From positions 62,001-126,000 of the forward strand of contig JAAHHJ010000017.1 of the NCBI GenBank assembly GCA_010692425.1: a stretch of 64,000 bases of DNA. The letters run 5' to 3'. Shown here in pieces: positions 1-10,412 of this stretch. The translations under genes and the position numbers were made by a program. The notes below the pieces were generated by a model. It did not search any database and was not told the origin of the DNA. It saw nothing but the letters and a program-made list of their open reading frames with translations. The stretch comes from Symploca sp. SIO3C6. GTDB taxonomy: Bacteria > Cyanobacteriota > Cyanobacteriia > Cyanobacteriales > Coleofasciculaceae. Numbering within the stretch: position 1 is the stretch's first letter; each line of letters opens with the position of its first letter.

Positions 1-506
1 CCACCTAACTTGATTGACCCTGGATAGGCAAAATCTAGACCTCTAAGTAGGTCATTAACTCCGGAGGAGAAGGGATCAGCTAAGAGAATGAATTGGGGCT
101 GATCGGCAGGTGAGACGCCGATTAGTTTCACCCAGGCGTCTGGAGAACTATCTAGATCAGGCAGTTGGTCAGCAAGGATGTGAAAACTATGGACATTGAC
201 ATTGGGCAAGTGAGCTAAGCTAAGAGAAATTGCTGGTTCTCCCACAATTTCCCGCGCTTCCCCCTGTGCATTCATGCCAACGACACCGCCTCCTCCACAG
301 CCAATCAATACTGGTACCGACAAGTACTCCTTCAACAGGGGTATAACGCGGGAATATTCACTGGCGTAAGCAGACGAGATAAATACCAAGCCTAAATCGG
401 CTGGCGTTGGTAATGACTTAAGAACGCATTCTACTACTTCCGCGACTGCCGCCTCCAAAGAAGGACGAGTTGATAGAGCATTGACCCATTTGATTGGATT
501 AGCCAT
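1..506 (-). CDS. FIST N-terminal domain sensory protein (partial, runs off the window)
   Basis: Minus-strand ORF from ATG at 506: MANPIKWVNALSTRPSLEAAVAEVVECVLKSL...ADLGLVFISSAYASEYSRVIPLLKEYLSVPVLIGCGGGGVVG...; FIST-like pattern. Not in the ORF track because it is truncated. Confidence 0.75.
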   Translation of the reverse strand, partial: MANPIKWVNALSTRPSLEAAVAEVVECVLKSLPTPADLGLVFISSAYASEYSRVIPLLKEYLSVPVLIGCGGGGVVGMNAQGEAREIVGEPAISLSLAHLPNVNVHSFHILADQLPDLDSSPDAWVKLIGVSPADQPQFILLADPFSSGVNDLLRGLDFAYPGSIKLG

Positions 507-1460
507 GGTCTTAGATAAGAGGCGAAAAGGTTGCAAAAGACCTACAAGTGCGTAACAGAAACAAGTTCAGGCGGTAGACACCCATTACAGGAAATCTGAT
601 TATTCCCAAGCTCCCTTCATACGACTTTGACGCATGCCCGTAGGACTATTACCCTAAGGATTAGTGGGAGAAGGCGACCTCTCTATAAAATCGGGCGCGA
701 TTTGCCCTACTCTCATTGCTCAGTTTTTATTGCTTTAATTATGACTAAAGTCCCTCAGACAGGCAATTAATCTTGCCGTAATTAATTAATGCTTGGTTTT
801 GAGACCTTTCCAGTTTAGCATGTTGCATAATTAGGTAAATGTGTCTATTGTAAACTACTCACCCCTACGAGAGTTGAAGGGTAGGTTTTCGGTATCCCTA
901 AGACATACCATAGAGTAAGCCGAGTATATTGCAATTTAGTTCTTATCCTGCAAGGTAATACTTTGCCTCTAGGTCAGTTCATAATCGACCCTTCCTTTTA
1001 AGAGCTATTGGTTCGACCCCTACTACGCCAACGGTGGGGACTACCACGAACCTTTGAATAACTTGAATAACTCAAGAAGCTTAATTGCAAGATTAGGAAG
1101 CCAGCGTTATAATCATCAAGGCTTAGTATCCTTGATTAAGATTTACCTGAGGCTAATATATCAAAGTCAAAACGTAAACTCCTCGCCTTTTGAATCAAAG
1201 ATCATCGGGAGCTGCTTCTATCTAAATGTTTTGAACTAGCATCCAAGCCAGATTAGCGAAATCTTAAAAAATCAAGGTAAATTTCCTGGTTTAAAACATG
1301 TTTGGTGATAATAGAAAGCTGGTGCTGCAATGCTCTCAATCTTAGGGACAATCTCAAAACACAGCTTGATCCCCAGTAGCCTCAACCCTTTAAGGGTTAA
1401 GCAGTTTCGATAAAATAGTTTTCTTGACTTAAGTAGGGTAATTTTAGGAAAAAGTAAACA

Positions 1461-1685
1461 ATGAGCGACATTCAAAACAAAATTGAACAAGAAAGGGCAC
1501 AAGCAAGAGAAGTTTGCGATATCCAAGGTGCAAATTCAGGTGATTGTGCAGCAGCTTGGGATGCTGTAGAAGAATTACAAGCAGAAGCATCACACCAGCA
1601 GCAAAAAATTAAGCCCAAAAACTCTTTGGAGAAGTATTGCGACGATAACCCTGAAGCAGATGAGTGTCGGGTTTACGACGACTAA
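1461..1685 (+). CDS. cp12: CP12 Calvin-cycle regulatory protein
   Basis: 74 aa with N-terminal Cys pair (CDIQGANSGDC), AAAWDAVEELQAEASH core and C-terminal LEKYCDDNPEADECRVYDD. Confidence 0.95.
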   Translation: MSDIQNKIEQERAQAREVCDIQGANSGDCAAAWDAVEELQAEASHQQQKIKPKNSLEKYCDDNPEADECRVYDD

Positions 1686-1863
1686 ACTAATTAGTTAATG
1701 AATTAGCCGTAGCTAACTATACCTACCTCTAAAGAGGTGCTAGTTACGGCAGAACTCTAAATCTAAATTGGAAGCATTAACAAGTAAGCCTTGTTAAAAA
1801 ATTGAGCAAGGTAATTAATCTTAAGGCTGGAAATTTCAGGAAAGGTCATTTTGACAACCAACA

Positions 1864-2457
1864 ATGCAAGATGAAATTGTTCGCTCACTAGTCTGGGCAG
1901 ACTATCGCTTAGCAGTTTTATTTACGGTTTTTATCCCTCTGGTTTTGCTAATTTGGGCTTTTGTTCAGAAGGCAGAGGCAATAGTGCGTCTGCTAATCAT
2001 CTATTGGCGGGTTGCTAGCCTGCTGATGATTACGGTTTACATCTTGATTGCCGGTGGACCAGTGGGTTTTGTTTCTGGTTTTTTAGCGCGTCTTCTGATT
2101 CCTATCTCTCTGTGGTTTTGGGTTGATTTGAATGAGGAAATCCAAGATCGAGCCAATGGCCCCCTGAAGCTAGCAATGACTTCATGGCGCTGGGCAGTTA
2201 CTGTATACTCCACCCTAGGCGCGATCGCCACCATTCCCTTCCTAAGTTGTGCATTTGTCCCTGGGGAAGCTCAGGAGGAGTTTTGCCAATTCTTGAGAGA
2301 GCCACCCTTACTATTTAAGCAGTTTTTCCATCCCAATTCCCAACCAGGATTTTTAGGTTTTATAGGAATAACGGGATTAGTGATTTATATCCTATACCTT
2401 GTCTATTTTGTACTGGTTAGACTAGGCAAACAGGGGCGCTCAGCAATGGAACAGTAA
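1864..2457 (+). CDS. DUF3177-like multi-pass membrane protein
   Basis: 197 aa, several hydrophobic segments; resembles conserved cyanobacterial DUF3177 proteins. Confidence 0.65.
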   Translation: MQDEIVRSLVWADYRLAVLFTVFIPLVLLIWAFVQKAEAIVRLLIIYWRVASLLMITVYILIAGGPVGFVSGFLARLLIPISLWFWVDLNEEIQDRANGPLKLAMTSWRWAVTVYSTLGAIATIPFLSCAFVPGEAQEEFCQFLREPPLLFKQFFHPNSQPGFLGFIGITGLVIYILYLVYFVLVRLGKQGRSAMEQ

Positions 2458-2530
2458 AATTAATTGATTATTGATAGCTTTTATTTAAATAAAAATTAAT
2501 AGCAAAATTTAAAGCAAGTCGCAATTTAAG

Positions 2531-2830
2531 ATGGCTGATTTAGTGGGCAAGCGTTTAGAGCAATATACTATTCAAAGACCGCAGGAAGTATTGCTTGTAA
2601 ATGTTGAAATTGCAGGAGATCAGGATCAAATTACAATCTTTAAAGGTTTTTCCAGTTCTTTGATGCGCCCGACATCTTTTGATCCAGATATCCCAGTTAT
2701 GCCAGCAGATACAAAGATTATCAAAATAGACAGAATTGCTGCTCCTTATAATCCCAATTCACCTGATTATCTCGAGCAAGGACTAACCTGGGAAAATATG
2801 CAAAAGTTGTTGCTTGATGCTGGAGTGTGA
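2531..2830 (+). CDS. conserved cyanobacterial hypothetical protein
   Basis: 99-aa ORF co-oriented between the membrane protein and glmM; soluble, low-complexity free. Confidence 0.65.
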   Translation: MADLVGKRLEQYTIQRPQEVLLVNVEIAGDQDQITIFKGFSSSLMRPTSFDPDIPVMPADTKIIKIDRIAAPYNPNSPDYLEQGLTWENMQKLLLDAGV

Positions 2831-2977
2831 CACCTGTTACCAGAAACTTATGCAAAATTTGTTATGCCTTTGAGTTTGAAGTCTTCATAGAGTTTAGTTT
2901 ATATGGATAATAATAGTCCCTATAAGAAGAAAGTGTTATCCTCCACTGTGAGTGTGTTGTGTGAGGAAAACTAGTTT

Positions 2978-4450
2978 ATGGTGACATCTCCGATCCGGAA
3001 AACCCCACAATCAAATCTATCAGAACAATCAAGACATCTTCAGCCAAACTACTCTAGCAATTTCAGTCTGCCAGAAAAAACACTGGCACTACCAACTTCC
3101 CCATTGTTTGGCACCGATGGCATTCGGGGTAAAGCAGGAGAACTTCTCAATGCTGATTTAGCCTTCAAAGTTGGTTTCTGGGGTACTCAGGTGTTACGCT
3201 CCTGTACAACAGCCCCAGGTCCTGTGATCTTGGGATTCGATTCAAGAAACTCAAGCAATTTCTTGGCAAAGGCTTTGAGCGCAGGAATAACTACAGCTGG
3301 TTTAGAGGTATGGAATCTAGGTTTATGCCCAACCCCAGCCGTTGCTCACCTTTGCAAGTCTACTGAGGCTGTGGGAGGGGTGATGATTTCAGCTAGCCAC
3401 AATCCTCCAGAAGATAACGGCATTAAATTTTTTAACTCAGAAGGTACCAAGTTATCATTTGCTTTGCAAAAGCAAATTGAAGCTGGGATTAGAGGTTTTG
3501 CCGAGTGTACTCAAGCTAACAACATTTTGGGAGAGCATTTCCACCGACCCGATTTGCTTAAAGATTACATCGCCTCGCTACAGCTTTCTGTACAATCAAT
3601 TACTGATTTACAGGGAATGCGAATTGTACTGGATTTGGCCTGGGGAGCTTGTTCGCAACTCGCCCAGCAGGTATTTGCTAATTTTGGAGCCGAAATTATC
3701 TGCCTGCATGACCAACCTGATGGCGATAAAATTAATGTCAATTGCGGTTCAACTCACCTCAAGTGTCTGCAAGAAGCTGTACAGGAACTCTCTGCTGACA
3801 TGGGTTTTGCTTTTGATGGTGATGCTGACCGTGTAATTGCCGTAGATGCTCAAGGTCGTGTTGTTGATGGAGATCACATTCTTTATTTGTGGGGTCAAAC
3901 CCTAAGCCAAGTAAAAAAGTTGCCTGAAAATCTGATTGTAGCAACAGTCATGGCGAACTTAGGTTTTGAGCGTGCTTGGGAGCAGTTAGGTTACAAACTG
4001 GTACGCACAAAAGTTGGTGATCAGCATGTTCAAGCCCAAATGCTGCACACCGGAGCAATGCTAGGTGGAGAACAATCGGGACATATTCTCTGCCACCACT
4101 ACAGCTCTACTGGAGATGGTATGCTCACAGCTTTGCATCTAGCGTCTGTGGTGCGCCAGTCTGGTATGTCCTTAACAGAGCTAGTAGACCAAAGCTTTCA
4201 GAAATATCCCCAGTTACTGTTGAATGTAAGAGTAGACAGTAGAGAACGTCGTTGTCATTGGCAAGAGTGTGATGCTCTTACTAAAGAGATAGCTAAAGCT
4301 GAAGTATCTTTGGGAGAGCAAGGAAGAATTTTGGTTCGTGCCTCAGGAACTGAGCCAGTAATTCGAGTTATGGTGGAAGCCATTAGTGCTGAACTTGCTG
4401 ATTATTGGGGTTCTCAACTGACTATGGCAGTGAAAAAACATCTGAGTTAA
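2978..4450 (+). CDS. glmM: phosphoglucosamine mutase
   Basis: [12 protein letters not shown], active-site serine loop [18 protein letters not shown], metal site DGDADR, phosphate-binding [15 protein letters not shown]. Confidence 0.95.
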   Translation: MVTSPIRKTPQSNLSEQSRHLQPNYSSNFSLPEKTLALPTSPLFGTDGIRGKAGELLNADLAFKVGFWGTQVLRSCTTAPGPVILGFDSRNSSNFLAKALSAGITTAGLEVWNLGLCPTPAVAHLCKSTEAVGGVMISASHNPPEDNGIKFFNSEGTKLSFALQKQIEAGIRGFAECTQANNILGEHFHRPDLLKDYIASLQLSVQSITDLQGMRIVLDLAWGACSQLAQQVFANFGAEIICLHDQPDGDKINVNCGSTHLKCLQEAVQELSADMGFAFDGDADRVIAVDAQGRVVDGDHILYLWGQTLSQVKKLPENLIVATVMANLGFERAWEQLGYKLVRTKVGDQHVQAQMLHTGAMLGGEQSGHILCHHYSSTGDGMLTALHLASVVRQSGMSLTELVDQSFQKYPQLLLNVRVDSRERRCHWQECDALTKEIAKAEVSLGEQGRILVRASGTEPVIRVMVEAISAELADYWGSQLTMAVKKHLS

Positions 4451-4636
4451 AGTCTCAACTGATAGATTAGGCGAGGTTCTACCCCGGTAAATCTGCATAT
4501 CATACCGGGGAGCTTAAATAAACGATAAACAATGAACAATGAACAATACTAGAATCTGGATTACTAATAGTGATACGATAGGAACTTTTGAGTATGTGCC
4601 ACAATCAGAAGTAATGAGCCACTCTTATGCAATGAG

Positions 4637-6394
4637 ATGGTCAAATTAAAGTCAAAAGCTAAAAAGAAGTCAAAGAAAGGAGATTCTTCCTCCGACGCCC
4701 CCGCCCTTAGTCTGAAAGAACAGCTAGCTATCAAGCGCCAAGCTCAAAAAGAGCGCCAAGCTGTGATTCAGTTTGTGATGACGGCGGCATTTATTGGAGG
4801 TATCCTTGGTCTGATTATTGGTCTTGTGGTCGAGCCCAAAATCGGTGTGATCTTGGGAGCTGGGATCTCTAGCATACTTATCTGCAACAAGTATCCTAAG
4901 GCAGGGATTTGGTTCTTTTTCATCTATATGCCCTTTGCCGGTACCATTACCTACGGCATAGGTGGTGGTAACTCTTTATTACAGCTGGCTAAAGATGCTT
5001 TCTATTTCCCTGCCCTCTTTGGTCTAATTCAGCAGTGCAGAAGCAAAAAGCAACCAATTTTAGTTGCCAAAAGTTTACTGCCTACCCTAAGCATCATTTT
5101 GGGATTGTCCCTAGTGACGCTGTTTTTGGTTAATGCCCCCCTTGAATTTCTTTCCTGTCAGGATGCGGGTATACGCTGCAAACCAGGTACTCCTTTTTTC
5201 CCTTTTTTCCAGGGAGTCTTGGGTCTGAAAGTTTTACTCGGCTACGTTCCCTTAATCTTATGCGGCTACTATCTGATTGATGACAAAAAGAAGTTGCTCT
5301 GGCTGGGGCGCTTGTGCCTGATTATCGCCATCATTTGCTGTTCTATTAATATAGTCCAGTATTGGATGCTAGATACAGGCATTTGCCAAGGGACTCGCGG
5401 AGCAACTGGTGATAATCTGTTTAAAGCCAGCATCGAGGCTAGGTGTTTAGCCGGTGGTGCCGTGCTTTTCAGTCCGTCACAGGGGCAGATTCGCTTACCG
5501 GGGACATTTGTTTCTCCCTGGCACTGGGCTTGGTTTTTGATTTCCAATAGCGCTTTGACTTTTGCTGCCGCCTTTAGCGATACTTCACCATTGTGGCGAA
5601 TGGGGGGGTTGGCTGGAATGGCATTGGTGTTTGTCAGCTCTGTGATTTCTGGTCAAAGAATTGCCTTGGCTTTGGTACCAGTTGTGACAGTGACCTTGCT
5701 GTTTCTGACTGGACAGGTAACTAATCTCAAACGGTTTCTCCCCATTGGGGTGGGATTGGGCGTGATTTTAACCATTGCTGTGACTACTAATCCTGAATTG
5801 GTTAGTGAGAGGATCGAGAGTTTTCAGGGTCGTGCCGAGGCTTCACCACCCCAGGCATTTATAGAAGAGCAATTTAAATGGGCTTTTCACCAAAAACCAG
5901 GATTGATTGGAAAAGGTTTAGGACGAGCAACTAATTCCACCCGTATCTTAGGACCAACTAAGCTAGTTGAAACCTTCCACCCCAAACTAATCTATGAAAT
6001 TGGACCTGTGGGGGCCTTGGCCTTTGTCGCTTTCACTACATCAATCACCATCAACACCTTTAAGCAATTCCGATCAACTACTGAAAAAAGTATACGCAGC
6101 TTTGGTTCAAGTTTTTGGGTCTTTATCTTAATAATCAGTTTCTTCCCCTACTGGTATCCCTTAGATACGGATCCAGTGGCAGTTTATTACTGGTTTTTTA
6201 CAGGTGTTATTTTTAAATTGCCAGAAATCGATAAACAGGAACAAGAAAAGCTTCTACTAGCAGAAGAACAGGATCCTCAGGCCAACAAGAAAAAGAAGCG
6301 AGGCAGAAAATCGACCTCTAGAAATCAGGGAAGTTCTAGAACTTCTCGAACGGCCAAATCTAGAAACAGGAGGGTTGCGAGAACAGCTCGCTAG
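4637..6394 (+). CDS. hpsL: hormogonium polysaccharide biosynthesis protein HpsL-like (O-antigen ligase/polymerase-like)
   Basis: 585 aa multi-TM protein with Lys-rich N- and C-termini, followed by hps-type glycosyltransferases. Confidence 0.75.
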   Translation: MVKLKSKAKKKSKKGDSSSDAPALSLKEQLAIKRQAQKERQAVIQFVMTAAFIGGILGLIIGLVVEPKIGVILGAGISSILICNKYPKAGIWFFFIYMPFAGTITYGIGGGNSLLQLAKDAFYFPALFGLIQQCRSKKQPILVAKSLLPTLSIILGLSLVTLFLVNAPLEFLSCQDAGIRCKPGTPFFPFFQGVLGLKVLLGYVPLILCGYYLIDDKKKLLWLGRLCLIIAIICCSINIVQYWMLDTGICQGTRGATGDNLFKASIEARCLAGGAVLFSPSQGQIRLPGTFVSPWHWAWFLISNSALTFAAAFSDTSPLWRMGGLAGMALVFVSSVISGQRIALALVPVVTVTLLFLTGQVTNLKRFLPIGVGLGVILTIAVTTNPELVSERIESFQGRAEASPPQAFIEEQFKWAFHQKPGLIGKGLGRATNSTRILGPTKLVETFHPKLIYEIGPVGALAFVAFTTSITINTFKQFRSTTEKSIRSFGSSFWVFILIISFFPYWYPLDTDPVAVYYWFFTGVIFKLPEIDKQEQEKLLLAEEQDPQANKKKKRGRKSTSRNQGSSRTSRTAKSRNRRVARTAR

Positions 6395-6510
6395 TTGATG
6401 ATTGTGATTGCAGTTGTTAGCTTGGATATAATCAGCAAAAGCTGCAATCGTTTCTTTATTAGGGCGTATCGCCAAACAATTATAACTCATTACCAATAAC
6501 TGAAACAACC

Positions 6511-7536
6511 GTGAACTGGCCTTTGATTTCGGTAATTATCCCCACCTACGGCAGGGAAGACCCTTTGCAGGAGACCCTTGAAGATGTACTCAAGCAAGAC
6601 TATCCCGCCTTTGAGGTACTAGTGGTCGATCAAACCCCAACACACAAGCCACATATCCAACAATATTTGGAGAAATTGGCTAGTGAAGGCAAAATTACAT
6701 GGTTCCGTCTTCAATGGGCAAGTTTACCTGGAGCCAGGAATTATGGGGTGCGCAGATCTTCTGGAGAGATCATTTTATTTATTGATGATGACGTCAAAAT
6801 GCCAGTGGGGTATTTAAAATCCCATGCTCGCAACTATCAGGAACGTCCGGAAGTGGGAGCCATTGCTGGTAGAGTTTTTGACCGCATGAAGCTGGAAGAT
6901 TCCCAAAAATCCCAAACCGGAGATTCGCCCTACGAGATTGAGTATCTGCCATCTGAGGCGATGGATCCGGGAATTGCTTGGTATCACATTGATTTGGTAC
7001 ATACGATTAAACCCCAGCGTGTGATTTCGGCAAGGGGCTGCAATATGTCTTTCCGCCGCGACATCTTTACCAAATATGGACTGCAATTTGATGAAAGATT
7101 TCGGGGTAGTGCCGTCAGGGAAGAGTCAGATTTTTGCCTGCGATTACGCAGCACAGGGTACCAGATTTGGTATGACCCAGAAGCCTACTTGGTGCATTTA
7201 GGGGAAGAGACTGGGGGTTGTCATGATATTAGTACGCGATCGCTCAAATATCAGCGAACCTTTTATCACAATCACTTCCTAATGGCACTTAAAAATCTCA
7301 CTCTCTTCGAGCAACTGCGTCTGTTTGCTCGTCTGTTTGATTGCCATGTTTTAGGGCATCCTCCCTGTAACAAAAGTGGCTCCCCGCTCAAAGTTATCAG
7401 CCGTGCCATTTTTTACACTCTGGGCTTGGTTGAGGCTATCAATACTGTAGTTAAGTCTAGCTGGGATGCTGGTCAAGTTTACACAAAACTTGACCAAGAG
7501 GCAGTGGCACTACCAGATGCTAACCACAATAGCTGA
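6511..7536 (+). CDS. hpsN: family 2 glycosyltransferase, HpsN-like
   Basis: GT-A motifs: VIIPTYGREDPLQETLEDVLKQDYPAFEVLVVDQT, IIVFIDDDVKMP-like DDD; GTG start; neighbour of hpsL-like gene. Confidence 0.75.
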   Translation: MNWPLISVIIPTYGREDPLQETLEDVLKQDYPAFEVLVVDQTPTHKPHIQQYLEKLASEGKITWFRLQWASLPGARNYGVRRSSGEIILFIDDDVKMPVGYLKSHARNYQERPEVGAIAGRVFDRMKLEDSQKSQTGDSPYEIEYLPSEAMDPGIAWYHIDLVHTIKPQRVISARGCNMSFRRDIFTKYGLQFDERFRGSAVREESDFCLRLRSTGYQIWYDPEAYLVHLGEETGGCHDISTRSLKYQRTFYHNHFLMALKNLTLFEQLRLFARLFDCHVLGHPPCNKSGSPLKVISRAIFYTLGLVEAINTVVKSSWDAGQVYTKLDQEAVALPDANHNS

Positions 7537-7546
7537 AGGGTGAAGC

Positions 7547-8722
7547 TTGATGAGAATTTTAGTAGCCAGTCACACCTATATTGTTGACCTCAACTGTGAG
7601 AAGTTGAGGGCATTGGTTCACTTGGAACCTGGTGTTGAAGTAACTGTGGTGGTGCCACGCCGGTGGCGTCCCGGTGGTGTTCAGAACAAGATCATTGAAA
7701 CTAAGCCACTTCAAGAAGGTTCGTTTCGGGTAGTTCCAGTCTCTAATTTTAGCGAAAATAACCAAGGATTGTTGACCTTTGGAACTGATATTATTACCTT
7801 ATTACGTCAGTTTCGACCGCAAATTATTCAGGTGGAACAGGGAGCCAAGTCCTTAGGCTATGCCCAGCTGATTATGCTCAACCAGTTGTTAGGACTGAAG
7901 GCTAAAAACGTCTTCTTTACCTGGTGGAATTTGCCTTATGAGGTTAAATTTCCCCTTTCTTTACTGCATGGATATAACCTGCGCCATACCGATGGTCTGA
8001 TTTCTGGCAATCAGGATGGTGTAGAAGTACTAAGGCAGCATGGTTACCAGGGAGCAGCTAAAGTTTTACCGCAATTGGGTGTAGAGGAAAGTCGCTTCCA
8101 TCCAGAAGCACAACCAGACCTCAAAAGTAAGTTGGGAATTCAAGCTGATGATTTTGTAGTGGGGTTTGTGGGGCGATTTGTTGAGGAAAAAGGTTTACTT
8201 ACCCTCGGCAAAGCGCTAGCTAATCTACAAGGGAAACCTTGGAAATGGTTGTTGCTAGGGCGTGGTCCTTTGGAGTCAATTCTTAAGGAAAAAGTTGTTG
8301 AGTGGGGCATTAAAGACCAGACTATTTTTGTTGAGAGTGTTCCCCATGACCAAGTACCACGCTATATTAACTTGATGAGTACTCTGGTGCTACCTTCAGA
8401 GACAACTTATAAATTTAAAACTCTGACAGCTGCTGGTTGGAAAGAGCAGTTTGGTCATGTGTTGATTGAAGCAATGGCTTCTAAGGTAGCTGTAGTTGGT
8501 TCTAACTCCGGAGAAATTCCTCATGTAATTGCCGATTCTGGTTTAGTATTTCCAGAGGGAGATGAAAGTGCTTTGTGCGATCGCTTAAGTTCACTAATGG
8601 AACAACCAGAGTTAGCTCAGAACTTGGCTAAGTTAGGTTATGAGCGAGCAATGGAGCGTTATACTAATCAGGCTTTAGCCAGAGAGCAACTGAATTTCTA
8701 TAAGCAGTTACTAGAGTCCTAA
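7547..8722 (+). CDS. hpsO: family 4 glycosyltransferase, HpsO-like
   Basis: GT-B pattern: VGFVGRFVEEKGLLTLGKAL, FGHVLIEAMASKVAVVGSNSGEIPHVI. Confidence 0.75.
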   Translation: MMRILVASHTYIVDLNCEKLRALVHLEPGVEVTVVVPRRWRPGGVQNKIIETKPLQEGSFRVVPVSNFSENNQGLLTFGTDIITLLRQFRPQIIQVEQGAKSLGYAQLIMLNQLLGLKAKNVFFTWWNLPYEVKFPLSLLHGYNLRHTDGLISGNQDGVEVLRQHGYQGAAKVLPQLGVEESRFHPEAQPDLKSKLGIQADDFVVGFVGRFVEEKGLLTLGKALANLQGKPWKWLLLGRGPLESILKEKVVEWGIKDQTIFVESVPHDQVPRYINLMSTLVLPSETTYKFKTLTAAGWKEQFGHVLIEAMASKVAVVGSNSGEIPHVIADSGLVFPEGDESALCDRLSSLMEQPELAQNLAKLGYERAMERYTNQALAREQLNFYKQLLES

Positions 8723-8877
8723 TCAGGATTAGGGTTAGGGATGTTCATAGTTCATGGTTCATTGCTCATTGAAGCTCATTAAATTGCCATGAACTATGTT
8801 TGCGCAGCATGCGGGCTGCGCGTACCAGGAACAAACTTGATAGGTATTTTACCAGAAATGAGTAGTTTGCAGAAGAG

Positions 8878-9750
8878 CTAAGCTTTGCTTGGTGTTTTCT
8901 TGACGAAGAATTTTTTCCAAGTTCCTGAATAGAAAATATAATGCATGAGTGTACTGAGACAGCGATTGCGCTCATGCCGGTTCAACTGAGCCTGAAAGAT
9001 GGCACATAAGTATCTGAGTGAACCCCTGTTTTTAAAAAATTGTAGTGGTCCAGTGCCTTTAGTATCAATCCAGGTTTTTCGCTCCTGTTGGGATAACCTA
9101 CTTGATTGATCTCCATGACAGCGCCGGAAAAAGAGGGCTTCTGGGATTTCTTTGAGGCGTCCTCTTAGACTAAGTTCAAGGAGCAATAGTCTATCTGAGC
9201 CATAGTAGGGGGCAATTAGTGAAGTTGTCTTCAAAACATCCTTGCGCATCAGCCCAAACACCTCCAAGCACCAAAAATCTGAAATAATTGCCTGAAAGCG
9301 TACATGAGGTTCCCATGAGTCAAGGTTGGCTAGGGAACGTCCTGTCCACCATTTTTCTCCATTTGCCTTGGTGAAGATTGTTTTTGAGTGGCACACAACA
9401 ATTGTAGGATCCTTGTCAAGGACTTCTACGCAACGAGCAAGAAAGGTTGGGGCGCAAACATCATCATAGGAAGCCCACTTAAAGTATTTGCCCCTAGCTA
9501 GCCCAACTATATGATTGAAATTCCAGGCAGCACCTCGATTTTGTTGCTGTCGGTAGTAATGAATGCGTTGATCCTGGGTAGCGTATGCCCTACAAATTTC
9601 CTCGGTTCTATCAGTTGAGGCATTATCTGAAATAATTAGCTCAAAATCCTCAAAAGTCTGAGCCAAAATGGAATCAATGGCTTCTTGGAGAAATCGCTCT
9701 CCATTGTAAACAGGCATGCCAATGCTGATGCGGGGACTGTTTTTACTCAT
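8878..9750 (-). CDS. family 2 glycosyltransferase
   Basis: ISIGMPVYNGERFLQEAIDSILAQTFEDFELIISDNASTDRTEEI; opposite strand within the hps cluster. Confidence 0.85.
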   Translation of the reverse strand: MSKNSPRISIGMPVYNGERFLQEAIDSILAQTFEDFELIISDNASTDRTEEICRAYATQDQRIHYYRQQQNRGAAWNFNHIVGLARGKYFKWASYDDVCAPTFLARCVEVLDKDPTIVVCHSKTIFTKANGEKWWTGRSLANLDSWEPHVRFQAIISDFWCLEVFGLMRKDVLKTTSLIAPYYGSDRLLLLELSLRGRLKEIPEALFFRRCHGDQSSRLSQQERKTWIDTKGTGPLQFFKNRGSLRYLCAIFQAQLNRHERNRCLSTLMHYIFYSGTWKKFFVKKTPSKA

Positions 9751-10412
9751 CTTAACCCTACATTTTTATAAAAGTTAAGAATCCCCAAACTATCCACAAT
9801 TTAAAGATACAATCAAAAAAAATTATGCTTATTCACATATAAATTGAAGATTAGTTTATGGGCATTCTAGTTAAGTTAGTTCTGGTTGAGATCTACATAA
9901 ATAAACTTGAGTTTTCCGGACTCTAAACTCATTATCTTTAGTAATTAATTTTCTAAAATACAATGCTTCCCAGATACTTGAAATAAATAGATAAACTCAG
10001 CATTTTTTAGAATAAAAATCAAAACAAATTAGTGCTATTGGCAATTTATCAGTCTTTACAAGACTTTATATAGTTATGTTTAAGAGATCAAAAGTATCTG
10101 GGAATAAGTTAGGAACCCCAATGATAAGTACCTGCGACCTTGATAAAGGTTACTGGTTGAGGCAGGGTGTGGGGTGTGGGGTATGGGGTGTAGGGTGTAA
10201 GGGAACTCCGGGCGATTTCATAATTGTTTACACAGTTGCTTTTATTTATGTCCGACTACTTAGGAATGAAGTGTTCAACAAATAAAAATTACTTTAATTC
10301 TTCTAGACAAATAGTGAGTACATCCCTGTGTAACTAGTGAAATCCTGAAAACTAGCGGTTATATTGGTGAATATTGCAGCTTCCCGAAGACTCCCTCCAT
10401 TGTGATCACTAA

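Noticed and set aside
1011-1060. Possible tRNA 3' end (GGTTCGACCCCTACTACGCCA)
   Set aside because: No D-arm, anticodon arm or acceptor stem could be assembled on either strand.
1054-1526. Small ORFs 1054..1239 and 1272..1526 upstream of and overlapping cp12
   Set aside because: No RBS or family resemblance; the second overlaps the cp12 start on the opposite strand.
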